Of a stretch of DNA of 64,000 nucleotides, positions 36,219 to 45,017 are shown in pieces (within the stretch, counting starts at the first letter, position 1; every line of letters begins with the position of its first letter). The stretch covers positions 3,128,236 through 3,192,235 of the forward strand of contig NC_014166.1 of the NCBI RefSeq assembly GCF_000092245.1, given 5' to 3'. The position numbers and the translations under genes were made by a program. A model generated the notes under the pieces. The model did not search any database. It was given only the letters and a program-made list of their open reading frames with translations, and had not been told where the DNA came from. Source of the stretch: Arcobacter nitrofigilis DSM 7299 (GTDB lineage: Bacteria; Campylobacterota; Campylobacteria; Campylobacterales; Arcobacteraceae).

Positions 36219-37912
36219 AATATCTTTTCTATGAAATCTTCACTTACTCCACCTGCATTATCTTCAAAAATAATTTCAAGTTTTTTCTCTATTTCTTTTA
36301 CTAAAATTCTTATTTTAGGACTTTTTATCTTTCGTCGTTCAAAAGCTTTTAGGGAGTTTTCAAATAAAATCATTAACACATTTAAAAAATAGTTTTTCTC
36401 TATTTTTATTTTTATCTTATCATTACAATCAAAACTTATCTTAATATCTTTTTTTATAAACTCCTTTTCCATAAGTCTTATTACATAGTTTATCTCTTCA
36501 CAAAACTCAACTTCTTCAATATTTTTTTCTTCTTTATAAAAATGCAACTGCCCAAGAGCTGTCTCTTTTAAATAAGAAGTTGTCTCTTTTATAATTTCAA
36601 GATTATTATCAATAATTGTATCTATATTTTTATCTTTGAATTCACGGGCAGCTTCTATATAAGTGATACTGCTATAAATATTATTTATAGGTTCTTTCCA
36701 CTGATGGGAAATATTTACCATAGTTTGCCCTATAAAACTAAGTTTTGAATATTCACCTAAAAGTTCAATGTTTTTCTCATTTCTTTCTCTCATTACATAT
36801 ACAGAATAAAGTAACCCAATGGCTAAAACCATATCTTGCCCAATGGCTCCTATTGAAATAAAGTAATATAAAAAACCTGCATATTTTAAAATACCAAAAG
36901 CGACGAGTATATACAAGCCTGCAAAAAAGAAATAAACAATATTTGCCAATAAATAAAAAATAGAACCATCTTTTTTTAAAAGAAACATTCGAATTGAAAA
37001 TATCAAAATAGTAAGCATAAGTATAAAGATAATATAAACATAAAATTTACTAAAATAAAGCACATCAGGATAAATGCGATAAAAGAACTGTGTAAAAGCA
37101 AAAATAGTAAGTAAAACAATAGATATTTTTATAATAGTTTGTGTAATTTTAAATTCATTTTTTTGGATATTGAAAAAATATAAGGGAAACAAACCAAATA
37201 AAATCATTGCAAAAGCAGGAATAAAAAAGATAAAAAATTTATTTAAATCAAGTGGAATACCCAATTGATATAAAAATCCAGCTACAGAAAGTTGAAAAAT
37301 CCCAACAGATAAGGTAAATAAAGAATAAATTAAAAAATGCTTCTTTTTAAAAATAAAATAAAGAGTAAAACCAAGAACAATCATCACAAGTAAAATACCG
37401 GCAAAAAATGCGTATATCAATCCTTGAAAGAAATAATAAGTTTCAAAATCTTTGATATTAATTATATTCCACCTTATTTCCATAGTGCCATAAGTTTTTT
37501 GTTTTATAAATATCTCTACTTTTTGTAAAGGTTGAAGTTCAATATCAAAGTAAGAAATCCTAAAATCATTCTCTCTTTTATTATGTTCTCTTAGGTTTCC
37601 TAGTTTGTAAGTTTTTGTTATTTGATTATCTTTTACTAAAAAAACATCAATTAAATTTATTCCTGCCATTTTATTATTTATTCTTTTTTTTAAATTGTGT
37701 TTTGTGTTATTTTTTAAATCAATTTTTATCCAGACAGAACTTTTTGTTATCCCTAAATTGTATTTTTTTATAGGAATAAAATCATCTTTGTGATTCATTA
37801 TCTCTTGTATATTTAAAGAGTTATTCGTATCTACAAAATACTTTTCTACAACATCTAAATCATGGGCAAAAATTGAGGTAATAAAAATAAAAAATAAAAT
37901 AAATAACTTCAT
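36083..37912 (-). CDS. 7TMR-DISM sensor histidine kinase (module 2)
   Basis: This 609-residue kinase is a paralogue of the one at 29219, with the same length and domain order: signal peptide, DISMED2-like domain (about 20-150), seven helices, H-box NISHQWKEPI (about H403), and N/G boxes ending SSSGIGLYLAKEI. It starts with ATG one base after its response regulator. It lies convergent to TpsB with only 25 bp between. Because both kinases keep all catalytic motifs, both should be active; their periplasmic domains differ enough for different ligands. It is divergent from the Slam-like/FecR pair. Confidence 0.85.
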   Translation of the reverse strand: MKLFILFFIFITSIFAHDLDVVEKYFVDTNNSLNIQEIMNHKDDFIPIKKYNLGITKSSVWIKIDLKNNTKHNLKKRINNKMAGINLIDVFLVKDNQITKTYKLGNLREHNKRENDFRISYFDIELQPLQKVEIFIKQKTYGTMEIRWNIINIKDFETYYFFQGLIYAFFAGILLVMIVLGFTLYFIFKKKHFLIYSLFTLSVGIFQLSVAGFLYQLGIPLDLNKFFIFFIPAFAMILFGLFPLYFFNIQKNEFKITQTIIKISIVLLTIFAFTQFFYRIYPDVLYFSKFYVYIIFILMLTILIFSIRMFLLKKDGSIFYLLANIVYFFFAGLYILVAFGILKYAGFLYYFISIGAIGQDMVLAIGLLYSVYVMRERNEKNIELLGEYSKLSFIGQTMVNISHQWKEPINNIYSSITYIEAAREFKDKNIDTIIDNNLEIIKETTSYLKETALGQLHFYKEEKNIEEVEFCEEINYVIRLMEKEFIKKDIKISFDCNDKIKIKIEKNYFLNVLMILFENSLKAFERRKIKSPKIRILVKEIEKKLEIIFEDNAGGVSEDFIEKIFEKDFSESSSSGIGLYLAKEIVSQKLNGQITAENKDEGLSFKIVI

Positions 37913-37913
37913 A

Positions 37914-38588
37914 CTATCTTTTCAACCAATATCCCATATCTTTTACATTTTCTATAAGTTTGATATTTAGTTTTTTGTTTATATTATAAACTGAATTTAT
38001 CAAAGATTTTTGATTACTTGATTCTAAAATATATAAAAGCTCATCATATTTAATAACTTGATTTTTATATCTAAAAAGATATTCGATAAGTTTTATTTCA
38101 TAAGAGGTAAATTTATACTCTTTTGAGTCATCAATAAAAGTCCTTTTTAATCTATCGTAAAAAAGAGTCTCAGTAACATAGTATCTTATTAGCTCCTTTT
38201 TTTCTAAACTTTTCACAAATTTATTTAGAACATCTTTTAACTCATCCAAGCCATAAGGTTTGACAATATATTCCAAAAGATTTAAGCCAATTGCATTTTT
38301 GAGTTTAACTTTATCATCATAAGAACTTATAATCATAGCAGATATCTCATCATCTTTTTCTCTTATTATTTGCAAAAATTCATAACCATTCATAATAGGC
38401 ATATCATAATCTACTATTAAAAGATGACACTCTTTTGTATTATATATCTCTAATGCTTCTTCTCCATTATGAGCTATAAATACATTCTTAAAATAATATT
38501 CCAAAGTCTTTTTGATATTTTCACAAGCTTGAATATTATCATCTACATGTAATACATTTAATTCTTTTAATATATCTAAATTATTCAT
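37914..38588 (-). CDS. OmpR-type response regulator (module 2)
   Basis: The 224-residue regulator is a paralogue of the one at 31050, again with a receiver domain (phospho-acceptor Asp in LIVDYDMPIMNG, Lys in IVKPYGL) and a winged helix (YKFTSYEIKLIEYLF, IKYDELLYIL, final DMGYWL). The recognition-helix region (ESSNQKSLINSVYNINKKL) is close to that of the other regulator (DSQNQKSLISLIYKINKKL), so the two may bind the same DNA sequence. It is divergent from the gene at 38728, whose promoter carries the same repeat as module 1. Confidence 0.85.
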   Translation of the reverse strand: MNNLDILKELNVLHVDDNIQACENIKKTLEYYFKNVFIAHNGEEALEIYNTKECHLLIVDYDMPIMNGYEFLQIIREKDDEISAMIISSYDDKVKLKNAIGLNLLEYIVKPYGLDELKDVLNKFVKSLEKKELIRYYVTETLFYDRLKRTFIDDSKEYKFTSYEIKLIEYLFRYKNQVIKYDELLYILESSNQKSLINSVYNINKKLNIKLIENVKDMGYWLKR

Positions 38589-38655
38589 GGAAAAGATTAT
38601 ATCATTAATAAAAATAAAAATAGATTCTAAAATTTACAAGTCTTTTACTTTCTAA

Positions 38656-38686
38656 TGATTTTGCAATGATTTTGAGTTGCTAATAT
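38656..38686 (+). promoter_or_regulatory. Promoter with direct-repeat operator, Slam-like gene
   Basis: TGATTTTG occurs at 38656-38663 and 38667-38674, again 11 bp apart and 6 bp before a -10 TAATAT (38681-38686). Repeat, spacing and distance to the -10 box equal those at 31788-31818. Confidence 0.65.
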
Positions 38687-38727
38687 TTAGCTATTAAAAA
38701 TTATTTAACAAAAAAGAAGTTTACTAA

Positions 38728-40044
38728 ATGACAAAAAGAATATTATTTTTAACACTTTTTATAACATCACTACTGTTTTCAAAAGAAACTCTAACCTCAT
38801 ATGACCAAGCAGTAAAACTGTTTAATGAAAAGAGTTATGAGAAAGCTTACGAAATATTTCTTTCTTTATCAAAAAATGATTTGGAAAACCAAAATCTAAA
38901 CTTCTATCTTGGAAGATGTGAATATGAACAAGGAAAATATGATATAGCAATAAGTTATTATGAAAGAATACTTTTTGCTCAACCAAATAATTTAAGAGCT
39001 CAAATAGAAATAGCCCAAAGTAATTTGATGCTAAAAAATTATACTCAAGCAATAAAAGACTTTAATGCTGTTTTAGTAAATGCAGATACTCCAGCTGATG
39101 TAAAAAAAAGTATTGAAGAAAGACTTGCATACATAAAACAAACTATGCAAAAACACTTTATAAGTGGTGCTTTAGTATTTGATTTAAGTTATGATTCAAA
39201 TGTAAATAACTCAGCAACAGCAGGTGAGTACTCAGTCTTTGTACCCCAATTGGGAACTGATTTAAAATTATCAAATGATACAAAAGAAGAATCAGATTAC
39301 TATTATGATGCTATTGCTGTTATAAACCATGTATATAAATATAATGAAAACTTCTCTTTAAATAATAGCCTTGTAGCTTATACCCAAGATTATGATACTA
39401 AAAAAGATAGTAATATTGATGTTATCTCATTTACCTCTACTCCTACTTTTTATGAAGGGGCAAATAAATATGGCACTGGATTTGGAATTGATTATGTTAG
39501 ATACAATGATAAAGACTATTTAAAAAACTATAATTTGATACTTTCAAACTCTCATCTTTTTGCACAAACAACTTTAAATGATATTACTTTTAAACTAAGT
39601 AAAAAACTATATGACCAAGAAGAAGATAAACAAAAAAGTGCTTATGTATTTGATTTAACAAATAGCTTAAAATATAAAACAGAAGACTTTGGACTTTTTA
39701 CTTTAGATACTTCATATAGTAAAGAAATAGAAATATATGAACAAAGAACAGATGTAAGTAAAGAATCATTTGAAGTAGGCTTAGAAAATAGTTTAGCTTT
39801 ACCATATAAATTTAATCTAAACACAAATATAAATAGTAAAAAAGTAATCTATAGAGATAGGGATGTTAACTTTCTATCTAGAAGAGTTGATAAGATAAAT
39901 AGTGTCTCACTTGGAATAAGTAGACCATTAAGAAAAAACTTAATCTTTGCCTTAGAGGGAACAGCTACAAACAATATGTCAAATCAAGCACCCTTTGATT
40001 ATAAAAAACAAGTTATTAAATCTTCATTGATTTATACATTTTAA
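38728..40044 (+). CDS. TPR plus outer-membrane barrel protein, Slam/type XI-like
   Basis: The 438-residue protein has a signal peptide (1-18), then three to four tetratricopeptide repeats (about 25-140: AVKLFNEKSYEKAYEIFLSL, LGRCEYEQGKYDIAISYYER, AQSNLMLKNYTQAIKDF). A beta-barrel of about 290 residues follows, opening with LSYDSNVNNS and closing with an aromatic end (SSLIYTF). TPR followed by a barrel with a DSNVN opening is the pattern of DUF560/Slam proteins, which move surface lipoproteins or secreted cargo across the outer membrane. The next gene, 9 bp on, encodes a protein with a TbpB-like C-terminus, the usual cargo type. The assignment rests on architecture. Confidence 0.65.
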   Translation: MTKRILFLTLFITSLLFSKETLTSYDQAVKLFNEKSYEKAYEIFLSLSKNDLENQNLNFYLGRCEYEQGKYDIAISYYERILFAQPNNLRAQIEIAQSNLMLKNYTQAIKDFNAVLVNADTPADVKKSIEERLAYIKQTMQKHFISGALVFDLSYDSNVNNSATAGEYSVFVPQLGTDLKLSNDTKEESDYYYDAIAVINHVYKYNENFSLNNSLVAYTQDYDTKKDSNIDVISFTSTPTFYEGANKYGTGFGIDYVRYNDKDYLKNYNLILSNSHLFAQTTLNDITFKLSKKLYDQEEDKQKSAYVFDLTNSLKYKTEDFGLFTLDTSYSKEIEIYEQRTDVSKESFEVGLENSLALPYKFNLNTNINSKKVIYRDRDVNFLSRRVDKINSVSLGISRPLRKNLIFALEGTATNNMSNQAPFDYKKQVIKSSLIYTF

Positions 40045-40053
40045 GGATTTAAC

Positions 40054-41550
40054 ATGAAAAAGATACTTTTATTACTTTTTATACTTATTAATTTTTCATT
40101 TGCAAGTATTGGACAAATAACAGCCTTAGTTGGTGATATTAAGATATCTAGAGATTCTAAAACTATCCTAGCTAAACTTGGAGAAAAATTAGAAAAGAAT
40201 GATGTTATAAATTCTTCAAAAGGTTCTAAAGCTCAAATTACCATGAATGATAATACTATTATTACCATTGGACAAAATTCTACTTTAAATATCTTTGATT
40301 ATGTTTATGATGAGAGTAAACCAAAAGATTCTAAGGCTAGTTTTGGGTTTATGAAAGGCTCTTTTAAATCTATTACTGGAGCAATAGGTAAAATCAATAA
40401 AGAGAGATTTAAACTTAGAACTAAAAGTAGTAGTATTGGTATTAGGGGAACTACTATTATTGGAAATCAACAAATCATTATTTGTACTGATGGAGCTATT
40501 AGTGTTACTGCTAATAATTTTACTGTTAATGTTGATAAGCAAGAGTTTACAAGACTTCCACAAGGTAAAGCTCCAACTCCTCCTGAGCCTTTAAAACAAG
40601 ATACCTTAGATAATGTTCAAAAAGGATTAAATGCTGAGTCTAGTGATAGTAATACTACAGAATCAACAGAAACTAAAGAGAACACTACTTCTACTGAAGA
40701 AGAAAAAGCAGGAGCTAAGGATGATAAAGATGGAACCCTTACAACTAGTGGTAATGATGACGGAACTACGCCTAAAGAAAAGGTTACTACTCCTTCAGAA
40801 AATACTACACCTCCTAAAATTTTAAAAGATACTCCTCCTGTTAATCCTGAGAAGCCTGAGATTCAGCCTGATATCCCTACAGAGCATACTAGTTTTTCTG
40901 GTTTTTCAACACTTGGGTATGTATATAACCTAGACTCTACTGGAAATTTGCAAATTGGAGAACTGGGGAAAAATGGAAATGACTTTCTGATAATTATAAA
41001 TAACCAAAATATTACTGCTACTGGGCTTTATACGGACCCTGCATCATCAGGAGAGGAATTACCATATGGAATGTTGTATCCAAATCCTCTTCCTAATCCT
41101 CTTCCTTATCAACCTGAAGTTGATAATTGGATTGCAGGTATTAAAACTGATACAAGTTATATAAGCAGTTTAATAAATAATACTTCAAAAACTACAAAAT
41201 CATTTGATACCAATATTGGTGGAATTCTATTTGATAATAGTACTAAATACAATTTTACTGGTACTGCAATCTTTTCATTTAATTTCGGTGCAGGGATAAA
41301 CTCTTTTACAGGGAGTATGGGATTAAATTATGGTGCGAGTGGTAATAAAAAAAACTATGCCATAGGGTTTGCTGATGGCAAAATAAATAGTTCAGGTTAT
41401 TCATCAAAATTAACTCATGGAGGGGAAGAGATAAATGGAAGCTTACATGGTTCTTTTTATGGAAGTGGAATAAAAAACATTGCTGGAAACTTTATCTTTG
41501 ATGATGGAAGTATAAAAGGAGCTGGGATATTTGGAAGTAAATATAAGTAG
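40054..41550 (+). CDS. FecR-domain protein with TbpB-like C-terminal barrel
   Basis: The 498-residue protein has a signal peptide without lipobox (1-17) and a FecR domain (about 25-150: GEKLEKNDVINSSKGSKAQI, TIGQNSTLNI, KSSSIGIRGTTII). A 100-residue Thr/Glu/Pro/Lys-rich linker (about 180-285) follows. The C-terminal region ends in GEEINGSLHGSFYGSGIKNI and GAGIFGSKYK. That ending resembles the TbpB-type eight-strand barrel (G-x-FYG, GG-x-F, GVFG-x-K) of Slam-dependent cargo. It follows the Slam-like gene, so it is the likely cargo. FecR domains usually occur in the periplasm or in surface proteins; the ligand is unknown. Confidence 0.65.
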   Translation: MKKILLLLFILINFSFASIGQITALVGDIKISRDSKTILAKLGEKLEKNDVINSSKGSKAQITMNDNTIITIGQNSTLNIFDYVYDESKPKDSKASFGFMKGSFKSITGAIGKINKERFKLRTKSSSIGIRGTTIIGNQQIIICTDGAISVTANNFTVNVDKQEFTRLPQGKAPTPPEPLKQDTLDNVQKGLNAESSDSNTTESTETKENTTSTEEEKAGAKDDKDGTLTTSGNDDGTTPKEKVTTPSENTTPPKILKDTPPVNPEKPEIQPDIPTEHTSFSGFSTLGYVYNLDSTGNLQIGELGKNGNDFLIIINNQNITATGLYTDPASSGEELPYGMLYPNPLPNPLPYQPEVDNWIAGIKTDTSYISSLINNTSKTTKSFDTNIGGILFDNSTKYNFTGTAIFSFNFGAGINSFTGSMGLNYGASGNKKNYAIGFADGKINSSGYSSKLTHGGEEINGSLHGSFYGSGIKNIAGNFIFDDGSIKGAGIFGSKYK

Positions 41551-41556
41551 CTAAAG

Positions 41557-41632
41557 GTCAAAGACCATCGCCACTTCATCACAAACTGGGGAATGCTTAC
41601 ATCGTATATAAGCAACCCAGATTTTGTGCCTA
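41557..41632. other. GC-rich structured intergenic element
   Basis: This stretch is about 46% G+C by hand count, against roughly 28% nearby. It holds a small GGTC-AAA-GACC hairpin (41557-41566) and a 16-bp composite stem (41581-41627): ACAAA, CTGGG and TGCTTA pair in order with TAAGCA, CCCAG and TTTGT around a nine-base loop. There is no T-run after it. It may be a dispersed repeat, a structured RNA or a processed 3' end of the FecR transcript. I cannot choose between them. Confidence 0.5.
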
Positions 41633-41675
41633 GGTATTTGCTCTTTTAATAGAAATATAGTTTTATCTAAAAATC

Positions 41676-41706
41676 AATATGAATTTTTTTTCATATTCTA
41701 TTCATA
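41676..41706 (+). promoter_or_regulatory. Inverted-repeat operator of the ABC/two-component operon
   Basis: AATATGAA and TTCATATT form a perfect 8-bp dyad with six T between them (41676-41697). A third half-site TTCATA follows 11 bp after the second (41701-41706). The region lies just upstream of the candidate -10 at 41725, where a -35 or activator would bind. Confidence 0.5.
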
Positions 41707-41724
41707 AAGGCGTCATGTAAAAAC

Positions 41725-41730
41725 TATACT
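41725..41730 (+). promoter_or_regulatory. -10 box of the 41757 operon
   Basis: TATACT followed by AAAAAGGA (41744-41751) and the GTG start at 41757. Confidence 0.45.
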
Positions 41731-41756
41731 ATTTCCTAAAATAAAAAAGGAAATAT

Positions 41757-42839
41757 GTGTTAAGTATGTCGCTAAAAGCTTTAAAAGCAAATCCTCTAAA
41801 AACAACTTTAATATATATAAGTCTAATATTCTCAATAACATCTATTTTTCTTATTAGCTCTATTTCAAATGGAGTTATCTCTATGTACTCAAATATGCTA
41901 AAAAGTGATGGAGATATTATTATCACTCAAGCAAAAATCTCTGATACATTTTTTTCAAATGTAAATATAAAACTAATAAAAGAAATCGAAAAATTAAAAG
42001 GTGTACAAAAAACTTCAGCGATAATTGTAGGAGCTAGTCCAGTTGAAGAGTTACCAATCGTTGCTGTTTATGGAGTCACTCAAAATAGATTTGATAATTA
42101 CAAATTAACACAAGGTTCTTATCCAAAACCAAATGAAGTACTTGTGGGAAAATCTATTTATAACTCACTTTCAAATAAAAAAACTGTACAAATAGCCGAT
42201 AAAAAGTTTAGCGTATCAGGGGTCTATAAAAGTAAGATTGGCTTTGAAAATGGAGGAGTTGTTTTAAATATATCTGATGCAAGTGCCATTTTTAATAAAA
42301 GTGCTTCAATGCTAATGGTAAATAGTAAAATTGATACAAATATCAAAGACCTTATCTCAAAAATACAAACACTAAGTTCTGATATAGAAGCAAAATCAAC
42401 TCAAAACTTTGTGGATAATTATAATCAATTTAAAATCATAAAAACCTCATCAAATCTTATAGGTCTTATCTCATTTTGTATGGGATTACTTGGAATCATA
42501 AGTATCATGAGTATAACTATAAATCAAAGAAAAACAGAGTTTGGTATCAAAAGAGCCATAGGAATTTCAACTAAAAAAATAATCTTGCAAATCATGAGTG
42601 AAAGTACTATTTTAGGAGTTTTTAGTTTTATAAGTGCCTTTTTTATCTCTTGGATTGCCTTATATTTTATAAGAACTTCATCACTATTTCATGGGTATGT
42701 AAATGGTGAGATTTCATCTACATTGGCTATTTATTTATTTGGCTGTTCACTTTCAATGGCAATTTTAGGTTCAATCATTCCAGCATTAAATGCTTCAAAA
42801 ATCGACCCAATCATTTTAATGCAAGGAGATAAAATATGA
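41757..42839 (+). CDS. ABC transporter permease, MacB/LolCE-type (FtsX domain)
   Basis: The 360-residue protein starts with GTG five bases after AAAAAGGA; an ATG three codons later is possible. It has one N-terminal helix (about 15-38), a periplasmic MacB-PCD-like domain (about 45-235) and three C-terminal helices of the FtsX domain (about 240-350), with TINQRKTEFGIKRAIGIS and the final PALNASKIDPI. This is the half-transporter layout of MacB/LolC-type machines, which act by moving substrates from the periplasm rather than across the inner membrane. It overlaps the ATPase gene by 4 bp. The substrate is unknown. Confidence 0.8.
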   Translation: MLSMSLKALKANPLKTTLIYISLIFSITSIFLISSISNGVISMYSNMLKSDGDIIITQAKISDTFFSNVNIKLIKEIEKLKGVQKTSAIIVGASPVEELPIVAVYGVTQNRFDNYKLTQGSYPKPNEVLVGKSIYNSLSNKKTVQIADKKFSVSGVYKSKIGFENGGVVLNISDASAIFNKSASMLMVNSKIDTNIKDLISKIQTLSSDIEAKSTQNFVDNYNQFKIIKTSSNLIGLISFCMGLLGIISIMSITINQRKTEFGIKRAIGISTKKIILQIMSESTILGVFSFISAFFISWIALYFIRTSSLFHGYVNGEISSTLAIYLFGCSLSMAILGSIIPALNASKIDPIILMQGDKI

Positions 42840-43462
42840 TTATCCAAGCTTTAAATATAAACCATGATTATAATGGAGATATTGCATTAAAGAATATTAA
42901 TTTACAAATAAAAAAAGGTGAATTTATCTCTTTGATTGGAGAAAGTGGAAGTGGAAAGACAACTCTTCTTTCGATATTGTCAACACTTCTTAAACCTAGA
43001 AGTGGAGAATTAAACTTTGAAGAGAGTAATTATGCTGATATTACAAATATAGATAAATTTAGACAAAAAAATATCGGTTTTATTTTTCAATTTCATTATT
43101 TGATAAATTATCTAAACAACTTTGAAAATATAAAATTAGCAAATGAAGCTGCCTCAAATCATGAGATAGAGTATCTTTTAGATTTACTTGATATAAAAAA
43201 TCTAGCTAAAAAATTCCCAAATGAGATATCAGGAGGTCAGCGACAAAGAGTAGCTATCGCAAGAGCACTTATAAATACTCCTAAAGTACTTTTTGCTGAT
43301 GAACCAACAGGAAACTTAGATTCTAAAAATGCAAAAAAAGTTTTTGAGCTTTTTAGAAAACTATCAAATGAGGGCATGACGATAGTTGTAGCAACACATA
43401 ATAAAGAGTTAGCAAAAACAGCTGACAAGATTTACGAAGTAAAGGATGGACAACTTGCTTAG
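42836..43462 (+). CDS. ABC transporter ATPase, LolD/MacB-type
   Basis: The 208-residue ATPase has Walker A GESGSGKTTLL, Q-loop IFQFHYLINYL, signature ISGGQRQRVAIARAL, Walker B VLFADEPTGNLD and an H-loop in VVATHN. The sequence closely follows the LolD/MacB/FtsE subgroup and pairs with the permease encoded just before it. It overlaps both neighbours (4 bp upstream, 17 bp downstream), so it belongs to one tightly packed operon. Confidence 0.9.
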   Translation: MIIQALNINHDYNGDIALKNINLQIKKGEFISLIGESGSGKTTLLSILSTLLKPRSGELNFEESNYADITNIDKFRQKNIGFIFQFHYLINYLNNFENIKLANEAASNHEIEYLLDLLDIKNLAKKFPNEISGGQRQRVAIARALINTPKVLFADEPTGNLDSKNAKKVFELFRKLSNEGMTIVVATHNKELAKTADKIYEVKDGQLA

Positions 43463-45017
43463 TTTTAACACTTTTGTAAACAGACAATTTAAAATATCAC
43501 TTATATTTTTATTTTTGGCACTATTTTTTGGAATTTTATATTCTATAAATTTACTTGGATACTCTATAAATTCAACTACTTTATTACCATCAAATATACG
43601 TTCATTACATATTAGTCTTATCCTTTATGGCTTTGTTCCCTTGATGCTTTCATATTTGCCTTTTTTGATTATAAATAAAGATGGGGTACAAAGTGAAAAA
43701 GGCTTACATTACTTAAATCTATATACTATTTTTTGGTATATCTTTTTAGTCTTTATGATTAGCTCACTTCTTTTTGGAAATACAAGGGGTTTGGCTTTTT
43801 ATGATTTTCCTTATGAATTAAACTTTATACTTGCTATTGCAGGAGTTTTTTATATTATTGCTTTATACAAATACATAAAAGCCTATGAGATTATTCCTTT
43901 ATGGATAAAGGTGTGTTTATGGGTAGTAGTTATTGCGCCCTTTGCCCTTTTGATTTTGATGAATCCTGTTATTGGGCAAGTTGAAAGTACAATTTCTGGA
44001 CCACATGGGGATAATACTTTGGGTATGAGTTTAGCCTTGATACCTATATATTATCTTATCATCAAACTTCTAAATGTAGGTACATTTAAAGCTAGATGGA
44101 ATATTTTGTGGATTATTCCTACAATCTTTTATTTTGGTTCTGTTTTATATAGAACTTTTGTAGGACACTTAACATATGACCAAGAGTGGTTTTTCCAATG
44201 GCTAACTTTTCTTTATATTCCTATTTTATATAGATGGTACAAAGATGCCCAAATTGAAACTTTTGCCCAAAAGGCTCTTCTTATTTCTATACTTGCATTT
44301 TTATTTGTAGATGTTGAGGGAAATATTTTATTTATTCCTGAGTTTAGATGGCTTTTTCATAGAAATGATTTAATCGTAGCACACGCTCATGTTGCTATGG
44401 GGATTGGGGTATTTTTCATGGTAATTGCTATGTTTGTATCATATGTAAAAGAACTTAAAAAACTCTCTTTTTATATTTTATATTTATCTGGTCTTTTAGG
44501 TATTTTTACAGTTTTAAGTATCTCTGGATTTATTGAGGCAAATGTTATTCATGGAAATATTGATTTTCTATGGGCTCTTAGAAGTATGTTTGGAGTACTT
44601 ACTTTTTCATCTTTGTTTACTTTTATTTCTTGTAAATTTGAACTTACAAATTTACAAAAGTACAATCTTTTTGGAGTATTAGCAGATGGTCTTGGTGGTG
44701 TATTTTTAATACTACTTGCTAGTTTTATCTATCCTCTTTTAGGATTTTCATTTACAGGAACTTATGAATATATTGTTTTTGCTTTTGTGAGTACCACAGG
44801 GATTATTCACTATTTTGCGCTTAGATACAAAGAGCATGAGCAAATACTTACAAAAATAACAGTTACAACAAGAGTAATAATAAGTTCAGTCTTTTTTGCT
44901 CTTTTTTATAACAAAACACTAGGAATAGAAGCACTTATGATTTCTCTTTTTGATGTCACTTTTGCTTCTATTTTCTTACTATTCTTTTATAAGGAGAACT
45001 TCTTATGTCAAAAATAG
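43446..45017 (+). CDS. Haem-copper-oxidase subunit I-like membrane protein
   Basis: The 523-residue protein has about twelve membrane helices. In the second, H55 lies in RSLHISLILYGFVP, which resembles the low-spin haem ligand of NorB/CcoN. H313 and H315 in VAHAHVAMGIG match the paired haem ligands of the tenth helix. H187 in SGPHGDN is a further candidate, but the adjacent-His pair for CuB is not evident. It may be a haem-binding relative without oxidase activity, or a divergent NO/O2 reductase. No separate cytochrome c subunit is adjacent. It overlaps the ABC ATPase gene and the next membrane gene. Confidence 0.5.
   Translation: MDNLLSFNTFVNRQFKISLIFLFLALFFGILYSINLLGYSINSTTLLPSNIRSLHISLILYGFVPLMLSYLPFLIINKDGVQSEKGLHYLNLYTIFWYIFLVFMISSLLFGNTRGLAFYDFPYELNFILAIAGVFYIIALYKYIKAYEIIPLWIKVCLWVVVIAPFALLILMNPVIGQVESTISGPHGDNTLGMSLALIPIYYLIIKLLNVGTFKARWNILWIIPTIFYFGSVLYRTFVGHLTYDQEWFFQWLTFLYIPILYRWYKDAQIETFAQKALLISILAFLFVDVEGNILFIPEFRWLFHRNDLIVAHAHVAMGIGVFFMVIAMFVSYVKELKKLSFYILYLSGLLGIFTVLSISGFIEANVIHGNIDFLWALRSMFGVLTFSSLFTFISCKFELTNLQKYNLFGVLADGLGGVFLILLASFIYPLLGFSFTGTYEYIVFAFVSTTGIIHYFALRYKEHEQILTKITVTTRVIISSVFFALFYNKTLGIEALMISLFDVTFASIFLLFFYKENFLCQK

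Noticed and set aside
41557..41632. Reverse-strand reading of the GC-rich element (KIWVAYIRCKHSPVCDEV) as a protein remnant
   Set aside because: The open frame is short and has no start codon with a ribosome site; the strong palindromy explains the composition better.
41581..41632. Integron attC site or rho-independent terminator
   Set aside because: The RYYYAAC/GTTRRRY ends of attC are absent, and no T-run follows the stem.
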